This document shows, piece by piece, positions 53,850 through 64,000 of a DNA stretch of 64,000 nt (positions within the stretch are counted from its first letter, which is position 1; every line of letters begins with the position of its first letter). The notes beneath the pieces are model-generated. The model had not been told where the DNA came from and did not search any database. It saw only the letters and a list, made by a program, of their open reading frames with translations. This DNA comes from Nereocystis luetkeana (Eukaryota > Sar > Phaeophyceae > Laminariales > Laminariaceae), in the NCBI GenBank assembly GCA_031213475.1, contig JARUPZ010000004.1, positions 5,465,169 through 5,529,168 of the forward strand, written 5' to 3'. A program made the translations under genes and the position numbers.

Positions 53850-56330
53850 AGACCGTGTGCAGCCCCCTTTGCCTCCGGGGCCACCGCCGCAGGGGCCCTG
53901 CTACGGGCCGCCTTAGGGCCTGGTGCCGCCCCCGCTGCACCAGGGGCCTCCACCGCAGCAATGGCAACCTCCCCAACCGCAGGGACCACCGCCTTTGCCT
54001 CTCCTCACAGCACAGTCGCTTCCTCAGCAAGTCCCGCTAGCGGTGCAGCAACTCCTGGCACACGACGGCTTACCAGCGGCAGCGGCACCGGCAGCACCAG
54101 CGGCCCACGCTGCGCCGATGGGGGCACGTGAGAAGCGCGTGCCAAGGGGGTTGCAAGATCGCAACAAGGCAATCAGGCAAAAGTCGGGAGAAATATACAC
54201 AGCGCAATCAAGAGACCCATCTACACCGGGGCGTCCCAGGACGGGCTGTCGATTTGCAATATCGGGGTCCTGTTCCAAGAGAAGCTAGCGAAGGCGCTCA
54301 GCACAACGGACGGTGGGGATTGCATGCTCACGCCGGACCGCCCTTCCACCTCGCGCGTGTCGCAACGACGCTTCTCATTGGGCCACATCACGCCGCTGCG
54401 CAGGGAGTTGCCGCAGAATGTCCTAGGCGACCATTTGGGCACGTATGATGATCTCTTGTCCACCGAATTGGTCTAGGTACCGACCATAGACGACTCGTCT
54501 ATTCAAATCGAGGCCCGCAAGGTCTCCGCGACAGAGTTGTTGAGAAGTTAGTGCGAGAGGGGTTACAGCAGTCGGGATCTCAGGAAGTAGCCGAAGCGTC
54601 GTTGGACGTCGTGACGGTAAATGGCACGGAGGCGTGAAAGACCACCGCGCGCCGGCTGGTGGTACTACACGGCTATCACGGCCGACCCGGTCCATCTTCA
54701 CATGTAAGACGCGACATTTGGTTGGAGATATATCGCGGAAGCGCATCTGGCGCACCTACAGGAACGCCTGGTCCAACGGTTGTTGCAGATCTCGTGCGAC
54801 CTTAACACCAAATCGTCGGAATGCCGATATCAATGAAAACAATGACGTTTTTTGTATACCTGGGCCATGGGATTATTCAGAGGGATGCCGCTGAATTTTG
54901 CTGAAGACAGTTTTTGGGTAGAGGTATGGAGCTCCTTATGTGAGGAGCCTCAGAACAATTTGAGTGAACCTCTATCGTAGAACGCCTCTCCAGTCATGGG
55001 CGAACAGAGCAGGACGGCGTAAGCTCACCCGTCGCGGTAGGGGTTCCCAGCAGGCTGCGAACCCGGCGGATAGCAAGGTCCCCGGCATTGAGACCATGAG
55101 GTCGACGGTGCTGTCTATTGTGCTGCCCCCGGAGACGAAGGCCCGCAACATCTTGGAAAGGATTGTGGCGGACCTGCCGTGCACTTTTAGTTGGGGGCCA
55201 GCTTGTTCAGGTCGCACAACAGCGAGCTTTCCCTCGGGGGGGGTAAGGGGTTCTAGCTGTCGCTCGGGGTCCCGTGGGTCCCGTTCCGGCCGCGCAGCTC
55301 GGCCACGAAGCATTCTTGGTACCGGTACTGTGCAACGCAACCCGCTGATGATTTACTCACATCCGTCTCAGTCCCTCCGTTAGCCCCCTCGCTGCCGGCG
55401 TGTTGCGGAGCATGGGAGGACGACGAGACGTCCCAATGGGAGTTGGGACTGTCGCGTCACGTGGAATTATCAGGAATTGAGGGAAAGCGGGTCGAGAGGC
55501 CCCCAGCCCAGCAAACGACAGCTGGTCCTGATCCAGCCGGTGGTGATGTATGATACGGACAGCGGAGCACTCGTAGGGATGGGCAGGGGGGCACAAAGGT
55601 GAATACCGGGCACCCCGTTGAACTGTGAGGTGGTGAACACGGGTACGGCGGCCGTGGTAGTGCGGAGCGGGCAACAGATTGTGAGGGTAGTCGCGGTTAA
55701 CGTATGGGATGAAAATGGGCTCGGCGCACTGCTGGTGCAGCTTCCCCTCCCTGACCCCCTCCCGAAGCCGTCCGACGACTCCTCGGCCCTCGCCGACCTG
55801 AGCGAAGGCCGAGACCTCGGCGCGCGGGGTGGTGCTCGCCGATGCGAGCATCTGTCAGCTTAGCGTGGGCAAAAATAACCAGCGGATGAGTACGCTGAGG
55901 CCCCAGAACGTCGCGGGGTTCTTCGCGGAGGATACGCCAAGAGGTTCGGGCTTGTACGTCGAGAGCGTTGGATAAATTCCTTGACAAACGAAGAGTGCGC
56001 ACCGATCGCATCAAAGAAACATTCCTTCTTGCTCGAGCAGGCGGATGCCATCCGGAGAGAGGTTGAGAAGCTAGCGAAGGGGGGAAATGTCCGCAAATCC
56101 ACATCCGCGTGGACCGAGTGTTCGTAAGACGGATGACACCTTCCGACTGTGCCAGGACTACCGTCCCCTTGATAGCTGCGTGAAGACTAATAAGGACGTG
56201 GCTTGGGCGATGTTAAGGGCATTTTTCAGCGTCTGGCCGGAAGTGGGTGGTTCACCTCTGAGAACTTAGCTTCGGGGTTCTTTCAGCTCCCGATCGCTCT
56301 CCCGATCGCTACAAGGCCATCGGCAAACGC
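53850..56330 (+). mobile_element. decayed Ty3/Gypsy-like LTR retroelement remnant
   Basis: A proline/glutamine-rich Gag-like stretch lies near 53.9-54.1 kb. Reverse transcriptase signatures typical of Ty3/Gypsy (DDTFRLCQDYRPLDS and LASGFFQLPIA) lie at about 56.12-56.30 kb. The element is clearly broken in several places and old. I could not find its LTRs. Boundaries are approximate. Confidence 0.6.
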
Positions 56331-59300
56331 CCCCCGATGGCTTCAAAACACTCGTTCGCAAACCATCGACAAAAATCAAAATCTCCATGAAATTCTGAAG
56401 CCAAGACAACACGTCGCCCACGCCCTATCGACTACAGCATTCCAACGTCCGCAAACAATCGCGTCACAAAACCACCTGCGAGGCCCGCACTGCAAACGAA
56501 ACGTGCAACGGATATCCCATCAACTCGGAAAGATGGTGTTTCCACCCCTACGTACGCGACATCGGCCACTCAGCCATTAACCGGTTCAGTGTCTGCAAGA
56601 TTTGAGGTGGCATCGTCACTAAGAATTCGTTTGTGTCGACAATCCATCCAAAACTGCTATCGAAGACACAACTACCGCGTTGTTCCCCACTTCGTAACCA
56701 TCAACAGGAACACTCTGTGGGACCACTGGAACCTGGATATACGATTATTTTTATATCAATAGGGGACAACACGATCAGAGCGCCTGGTCCATGTTTCTGC
56801 CGGAGATACAACGCTCGTAACGGAACATCGCGCAACACGTGACCCAGGCCACACGGTGGAGCACAGTCAAAGTCGGTATCTTCGATCGATTTCCAGATCC
56901 TGCGAATGTCAAGCTATAAAGAAGGCGACGTTTGGGTTCTTCTACCACACTTGACGAGGAAAGGCCTGATGCCTCGAATTTCCTGAGCAGACTTCGTGCT
57001 GAACACCGACGCACGACCCGTTACGACATGAGCCACCGCCGTTTTGGCACTGACTTCGGCATGATCTCTGACGCCAGGGTGATTGCCACCTTGCGCCACG
57101 TCGACAGACACGCCCGGCTCTATCGCTTGCACCAAACGATATAATATCCGAGAAACCACTTTGACTTCCTTACACAAGTGTTCCACCTGTCTCCCTTCAG
57201 CTTCTGGCGTAAGGTTCTGAGGACCGACAGTGGGCGTCAAACGTTTCGCACTCCCTTTAAGTCGTCTCAGCAAACGTGAGCCCAAATCCGAGATCCTGCC
57301 CTGACAATTTAGCCTGCCGAATAAGGGTGGATCAATGAACGTGGCCCGTTGAACACGCCAGTCGTCTACATCCTGGTCCGGTTTGAGCTTGATTCCCAAA
57401 GAATACATCCACTCTGTTGGTCCAACCACCCCAACGCCGCCATCACCCCTGTTCATACCTTCTCTCAAATGCCCAACGCCTCTATCGCGCTCAAACACTC
57501 CCAGCGCGGGCTCACTCAGCCCTCGTCCATCCTGCGAAGTCCCTGCGGTCGCTCCGCTAGAGGTTGGACCCACCCATCGGCGGAGCCCGACACCTATCGA
57601 GAGTCGGGGACGCCGCTCCTGCTCGCACCACCCTGCGCCTCCAGCGCTTCATCGCGAGACCGATGACCGCCCCCCTGACCAGCCCTCGCCACCAATGCGG
57701 TAAGCACAGGTCTCCCCCACAAACATAAGTACCCGCGCTGCCATCTGCGCCCTGCCCACGCGCCCCTGCACCGGATGTGTCACCGGTGTCGGCTGCTTCC
57801 TGTATATCGTAGGAAACATGCAGCTATTGCCGTACCTTCGAGTCTTGAAATCGCGGAACGCGTGAAATAGATGTCGCTCTCCTACGCTTCAGTTTCTACG
57901 TCGCTGTGACCCCCTTCCCCCGCACTCTTCCCCCGTAGACTATTCTCGCCCCACCACTGCTGCTGTCGGGCCGTACCAGCTTCAACAAACAGCGTGCCTC
58001 CATAGCGGACAACCTTGTAGAGCGCGGGGAATGCTGGCAAGGGGGGGCATCTCGAAAACCGTTCAAGGCGGTGGCGGCATGGCTGGCGAGTGACCGTCCT
58101 GCGCGACCCTCTCATCAATCCACAATCGAAGATCTTCAATTGTCGTGTCGCCGAGGATTTGTCGGTCCCGCACCACTTGGGAATTTTATGTTGTTTTAGC
58201 ACGTGCGCGCGAAGGGCCGATCCCGCCTTGACGAAGAGCGGGTCCAGCTTGTGCATCCGCGTAGGGCGCAAACCATCCGCTGCAACTGCTGTATCGTTCA
58301 AGCCCAAGCTTACGAGACACCGCAACATTTCGAAGCGGTCCACCACCGTAACGCCGTGGCGGCTGCCAGTTTCCACAAGCGGGGCGAAACGTTAACACGT
58401 TCAAACCGCCCATCGACCGTAACTGCTGTGCTTCCTAAGGTAGGTATCACCTCCAGTTTGTCTCCCAGCAGTGTCTGCAAGCCCGAAACCGATTCCCCCG
58501 CGGCTGCTGGTATCCGACCGTGAAGTATCCAGTGCTTCGGGGGGGGGGGCAACTCATTCCACGTTACAAGGTCATTGCAAGTTTGAGCTTCCCCCTTTGC
58601 CGCTCCCGAGGACTCTTGTCTGCCAGATCTCCGGCCGATCCTACTACTGCTCCTACGTTCGCGACTTCTTGCGGGACCATGTTTTGCAGCTGATCGATCT
58701 GCCCGTGTACCTCTCTAACCGTCTCCGTTACCTAGTCAATCTAGCTCGGCGCCTCCTCGGGCCGCCCCCCCACTGTCGTCAGTCATTTCCACACCTTCGC
58801 GTCCCTTCCCTCCATCGCGCTGCCTGTGATGTCGACCTTTATCTCCAGCCTCTCTAACAGGTCTGTCTCTTGCGACGCCTGTCTGTGTCGCAGGAGATGG
58901 AGGCACCCTCTCTCTCTCTCTCTCTGTGTGTTGCGCTTCTTCGCCATCCGTCACCCTTCCTTTTCCTTTCTCCGCGATACCGTCCCGCCGCATTAAGGAT
59001 ACTCCCTAAAATCTCCCGACGCGTTTATCTCAACTAGTTAAGCCCTTTCTTGACCGACGCGTTCTCGTCTGGTCAGCTCGCGACAACGGGTTGAATTCGT
59101 TTGGGCGCCGTTGAAACCACCGGTAAAGTTCGCGTCATTCGCATACTTTCGTGTACGTAGGTATGCCCTCCGCAATATCTACATCCGTTCTGATCTATCT
59201 ACTACTTGGTACCTGGTGTTAATTATTATTCCATACACACAAAACACCTACCGCATCTTCTTGCTTCGCTGCGCTCCCCACGGGAATCTTCCGCACGTCG

Positions 59301-59600
59301 TACACCCCAAAGAAGATAAAGGGAAATATGCGCACGTACGTATCCATATATACGTACGTACCTTACGAGTACAGAGTTACCGGAGGAACCGCCGACCGCG
59401 AAGGCAAAGGCAGAGAAAAACGAGTAGGTTTAGTGACCTGGGAGAAGGAATCTTTGCACGTATGCTCGTGCTTATTCCCGGTTACTACAACCAACCACCC
59501 TCCGTAGTAGGTGTGTGTGTGTTTTGCCTTGAAAATTGCGTTGCACGGTCTGCACTGCGGAATCGTCGTCTGCAAATAAATGAGAAATAAATGTCCTGGT
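56331..59600. other. unrecognised region with weak minus-strand coding signal
   Basis: Minus-strand open frames at 57573-56914 (219 residues) and 58376-57882 (164 residues) are the longest. Neither shows a motif I recognise. They may be further remnants of mobile elements. A TC microsatellite occurs at about 58910-58926. Confidence 0.35.
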
Positions 59601-59654
59601 TCGATGCAAACGCGGCGCAGCAGCGTGTATAGCCAGTTTTGGCCCGTTTTTTGG

Positions 59655-59682
59655 CTGCGGGTTGGGGTGAGGGTTAGGGTTA
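59655..59682 (+). repeat. short interstitial telomere-like tract
   Basis: The tract GGTGAGGGTTAGGGTTAGG has two clean TTAGGG units. Confidence 0.7.
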
Positions 59683-60041
59683 GGTGCCAGAGTCAGCAGG
59701 GGTTGGGTTGGGTCTTAGCCCGATAATGGGACCTCGAGAAAAAACAGTGTATGTATGGTCTCTCTGGTTGGTTCACGTTTCGCCGAAGTCAGTTAAAAGC
59801 TAAAATGAGTAGGCAAAAATCAGGTATACCGTATACCAGGTATTTCTCAAGGCTTGCCACGGGGGGCAATGGGACGGAATTCCCATTGTTGTGGGTAGGG
59901 CGGGAATGGGACTGGCCCGGGAATCCCACATCTTAAGTTTGGAGCCCCCCGTTCCCATCCTGCCAATCCCACGATGAATTTCACAAGCACTTGCCCCCCA
60001 ATGGCCGAGCTAGCATCCCCCCATCCTACTTGCTTCCCATT

Positions 60042-60170
60042 CCCGTTGTGGGCACGGCTTCTCCCATTTGCAGTCCCATTTGTGGGCACGGCTTCTCCCT
60101 TTGCAGTCCCATTTGTGGGCACGGCTTCTCCCATCCCCATTCCAGTGAAGGGGGACGGCTTCTCCCGTCA
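60042..60170. repeat. 33-bp tandem repeat (TGTGGGCACGGCTTCTCCC)
   Basis: Three close copies of CCCATTTGTGGGCACGGCTT plus CTCCC and TTGCAGT are followed by one diverged copy. The open frames through it are repeat artefacts. Confidence 0.85.
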
Positions 60171-61741
60171 CCATTCCCAGCTATATTCCCACTAGCCTCC
60201 CAGTGGCCTTTACCATACCATGACTGGCATTGTTCCGACTCTTTGATTGGATGACGGGAAGAACCAGAAGAGTTATCCCGACGTTTTTTTTAAGAGAACC
60301 TCCCAGTGGCACGCCCACACACACACATGTACCATACATACCAGATCTGCCCTTATTTATATTATTCTGAATCTTTGATGAAATGACGGAAATAACCAGA
60401 AGAAGTTTCCAAGAGTTCTCCCTCCCGTGGATCCGTTAGAGAGAGAAAGAACGCGCCCGCTACACCCACACTCACTCGGGCACGAGAGCGATGGCGGACC
60501 CCACCGGTTGCTCCGCAGCTGAGCCTTTCCCACAGCCAAGCAGATCACTCCTGTTGTAGCGGTCAATGGTGTTGCCGTGGAAGGAAGTGATCGGTGCTGG
60601 TTGCACTGGGAGAAACAGACAGACGTCGGAGATTTGGAGGCAGCATGTATGTGGTGGGGTTCACGCCAGCGGCGAAGGGGAAGAACGGCGTCTACCTCAT
60701 GTGTTCCGTTTGAGCCGTCCCAAAAAATTCCCAACAAATTATTGTTTCCCTTGCCATCCGACAATATTGAATGTGCCGCATGATCTTCAACATTGATCGC
60801 TCATAACTTTCCCGAAAGAAGAAAACCTCGGAAGCAAAAAGGAAACCCATGCACCAAGTCTACCTCACTTATGTATGTGCCAACGTTCGGCTTGTCTACT
60901 CCATTTATTTGCTGTCCTTGCTCCTTCCTTCTCATTACGGTATATTCTTAAATCCTAAGCTGCATCCCCAACATATCGTTTCCCGTCGTGCCCCCATCGT
61001 ATTCCCCACATACATACCTCCACTGATTTCCAACTCCTCTCGTCTACGACATGCTAGTTAGTCCCGTCCCATCCCGTTGGCCTCGCGTTCGACTCCCATA
61101 ATATCACCACATGCATGAATAAAACATACTCCAGCTTCCCGTCCCGTTCCCATCCAAAGTAAGAAGCAAGTAAGACTTTGGGCATGTCCCGTTTCCATCA
61201 CAACGGGATGCAGCAATTTGACGAACGAGATTTCCATTTTTTCATCACAGTGCTGCCTGCGGCGAGCGAAACCCGGCCGTCCCGTCCCACACGGGCCCCG
61301 TCTCCCGTGAGTTTTCGGTTCAAAAACAGGTACGATGCCAGTCTGGATAATAGCAAGGGTCGTGGCACGTGATTTGTACCCGTTTGTAGAGGGTGACTGA
61401 TTTTGGCCCATAATAAGTGACCAGGTGTTCCCCCCCCCCAAAACATAGGGAAGTTTAATTTCGTATTTTAAATTTAGAAAAAAAAGGATTCAGGGAACCC
61501 TTTTGAAATATACTAGAACAACAAATAAATGCGAGAAAAAAAAAACTGGAAATAAATGCTGGTATGGTTGCTGTTCATATATATTGTTGATGAAGTTGAA
61601 ACCTCCATGTTTTGACAGTTAGTTACAACGCTCGGTAACTACAAAATACCCGCCGCGTCTGTACGCAATAATACCCTGTGCCTACAGTAGTAGTGGCGTC
61701 CACGGTGTAAGAGAGCTCCCTTTCAGATAATTATTGCCGGT

Positions 61742-61842
61742 TTGACCATTTTAGTACCGCAGTCCCGTTTTTTTGGGGACAAACTACTCAGAAGATGAGT
61801 GTTTTTGTCCCGAAAAAGGGGCCGCCGTTTTGGTGGGGTTAA
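61742..61842. mobile_element. piggyBac-like MITE hairpin, copy 14 (diverged)
   Basis: Arms TTTAGTACCGCAGTCCCG and AAAAAGGGGCCGCCG, with TTAA on the right only. Confidence 0.65.
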
Positions 61843-61992
61843 GAGAGATCGAAACAGCTCACCCTCTCTCAAATCGAACCGAGTTTCTTTTTTTTTATCG
61901 AATCCACCGCAAACCCTCGGCTTTTGAACAAGAGCCTAGGAATGCAAACTCTCCGTACGTGCAGCAGCAAGCAGCAGCAGTACGGTCGGTTA

Positions 61993-62034
61993 CGGTTAGG
62001 GTTAGGGTTCGGGTTAGGGTTCGGGTTAGGGTTT
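61993..62034 (+). repeat. interstitial telomere-like repeat
   Basis: Seven hexamers mix TTAGGG with TTCGGG (GGTTAGGGTTAGGGTTCGGG and onward). Degeneracy and position mid-window argue against a live telomere end. Confidence 0.8.
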
Positions 62035-63216
62035 TGGCGAGGCGCTGGCGGGTCTGGGGTTGGCAGCGTGCGCAGAGCCACAATTCGGCCTTCTATGGGT
62101 GCGGTGGAAGCATGGTTCGGCATAGAGGAAAGCGACAACGCGAGGGATGGTTTTAGTTGCAGATTTGAATTATTTTGAACCTTGTGACTTGTCGCGTTTT
62201 CAACTGAACGTAGACGACACGGGTGACGACCGGGCCGATTCTTCTGTGGACGACAAGGACTGCCAGCCAACGCAGCCCGTAGTCTAGGCTCGTCAGCCAC
62301 CGTACTCTGACGTAGCGGGGCAGTTTGGGGAGCTCGAAGGGGTAGACTGAGCGGTGCAACATAGGCTGGGGTGTCGTACCATCTATCTTCGTCAGGCCAA
62401 GCTGGCCTGGATGAGCGAGGTTGGGTCGAGGATAACGAAGCAAACTTGCATCGCAGACTTCGTGTAGCGTTGCAGAAAAGCTGTCCTATTGAGGTCTGTT
62501 GCCGGGTAAGAGAGGCGCAGGTACTTCGGTTTCGCTGGTTGAGAGTTTATAGTGCTTCTAAGCTACTCACTACTGCTGCTGCTGGTGCTGCTGGTGTATG
62601 TATGTGTAGCGCTTTGTTTGTGGTTTTCGTTTTTCATGTCCTGTCTTTTTTGTTGTTGTCGCTACCTTTCTTTGTATAATATACTATACCTGGTATTGTG
62701 TATTGCTTCCGAGATGTGACGCGTGCGGTGCGCATGGATGCTCTCTGAGTTCCTGTAGGGCTCAACGGTCAGATGTTGGGATACCGTTGACTCCACAAAA
62801 ACGTTAGTTGAGTTGTGATTTTCTCTATGATGATACATAAACAAGCAGAGAGAGGTCGTCCTGGGCGTGAGGCCTGCGACGTTCACAAATAATAATGTGT
62901 GAACAACACAAATCGCATGCTCTCAACGCTTCGAGTAGGCATCAGTAGTACACAAGAGTCCCCTCCATCCCTCTTGGTTCAACCCACAGCAGCAGTATGT
63001 ATGTCTAAAGCCCACATTTATTTATTAATATTCGGTTAAATAAATGGAGGTTGAACCGGAATTGTATGGTATGTAACAGAAACCTCTACTACTATGGGTC
63101 AGTACTTTTTTAACCCGTTTGACAGAAAACCTTTACCAGTAGTAACTGTTGTACGAGTATTAATAATTCGCGGTTTCTATAGAAAACCTCTCCTAAACCG
63201 ATACCAGGTATAATAA

Positions 63217-63315
63217 TTGAACGTCTTTTAGAACCGCAGCCCCGTTTTGGGGACGAACCACTCAAACTTGAAGTTGTTTGTCCCCGAAACGGGACTGCGG
63301 TTCTAAAGGGGTTAA
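63217..63315. mobile_element. piggyBac-like MITE hairpin, copy 15
   Basis: Intact arms (TTTTAGAACCGCAGCCCCG and complement), right TTAA present and left degraded. A TACCAGGTA lies 7 bp upstream. Confidence 0.7.
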
Positions 63316-63750
63316 GAACGTTTTTCTTGGTATGGCACACCCGTCTCTTAGACCATGGATGCCCCCTGTACCAGACTGAGTAGTACCTGGTACCGGTTGC
63401 GTGTACGTTACTCTATATACCCGGGTAATTCGGGGTAATATGAGTCATTTTTGTGGCAATTCGAACTAATTTCGGTAGGAACCCTCAACCTTCCGAGCGC
63501 ATACCGTACATACATACGAGTACACAGAAACGTTCGAGGGCGTCGGCGGGGCATCTGTAATGTTGAAAATGATTTCAAGGTTGTGTACCTGGTAGCATGT
63601 ATGTATGTATAAAATGGATTTTATTTTTGCTGCGTCAAATTTCCACTATTATTATATTCTTGATAGCTGGTAAGTACACCCTACCTACTACTGGTCTGCT
63701 AGCACTTGAATTTTGGCGTCTTCCGTCTCAGCTATCGTCCTAACGGTAGC

Positions 63751-63782
<32 letters not shown>

Positions 63783-63910
63783 GGTGTTGTTCTCATCACC
63801 CCCCAATACAAGGCATCACATACATGCAGTCCGTGGTCGCAGAACAGGCTCCAATAAATACCTCCGGAGTGGAAGAATACTTCGGTAAAAATAAAAACAG
63901 GCAAACAATA
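63751..63910 (-). mobile_element. LINE-like 3' end, family C, second fragment
   Basis: A (TTG)n(TGG)n tail and TTCTCATCA are followed by GCAGTCCGTGGTCGCAG, CAGGCTCCAATA and GTGGAAGAATACTTCGG. These are shared with 39100-39240. Confidence 0.55.
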
Positions 63911-64000
63911 TTAATGTTATTTCCCTCTGCAATTATTATAATATCTTCCAGAGACCTCATCACCACTCTCCGTCGTCGCCCAAATATATATGGTGTCTGT

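Noticed and set aside
57882-58552. Minus-strand frames as a Gag-like gene
   Set aside because: No zinc knuckle or other recognisable motif. Proximity to the Ty3/Gypsy-like remnant is not enough to assign it.
59111-59590. 159-residue plus-strand ORF
   Set aside because: Composition looks random, it has no domain, and it overlaps simple repeats and low-complexity DNA.

Overview
The window looks like nuclear DNA of a stramenopile, most probably a brown alga. The reasons are sparse intron-rich genes, heavy transposable-element content, and two protein families typical of that lineage: a secreted von Willebrand type-D-like protein with a GDPHMTGF...KFDFTG core, and a membrane-anchored tyrosinase. 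Genus cannot be told from the sequence alone. Nothing in it looks bacterial, and there is no operon or CRISPR array.

Only two host genes can be supported. At the left edge (about 0.5-2.2 kb, plus strand) is a two-exon gene, probably lacking its 5' end, for the VWD-like protein. From 40.24 kb down to 8.81 kb on the minus strand lies one split tyrosinase-family gene. I could piece together seven coding exons with compatible phases, giving a 757-residue type II membrane protein with six plausible copper-binding histidines. Its first intron would be 21.3 kb and is mostly a graveyard of mobile elements. It holds a 2.7 kb near-perfect palindrome, a 6.4 kb head-to-head pair of RTE-like LINEs, five clearly bounded tRNA-derived SINE copies plus one short fragment, a second SINE family, and several piggyBac-like MITE hairpins.

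Right of the tyrosinase gene the window is intergenic and repeat-dominated: LINE 3' ends and nested MITEs (41-44.8 kb), a young non-autonomous LTR retrotransposon with identical LTRs and a 5-bp target duplication (46.16-50.03 kb), a decayed Ty3/Gypsy-like remnant (about 53.8-56.3 kb), degenerate minisatellites and an interstitial telomere-like tract (62.0 kb).

Two signals stand out. A 9-bp palindrome, TACC(A/T)GGTA, occurs 22 times where about 0.5 would be expected by chance. In at least four pairs of repeat copies it is present in one and replaced by a bare TA in the other, so it behaves like a micro-insertion or excision footprint at TA sites. A 97-bp self-complementary TTAA-flanked element recurs 16 times. 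Also unusual is a 294-bp block of interleaved inverted repeats (A-B-A'-B') at 13.0-13.3 kb, which has pseudoknot topology.
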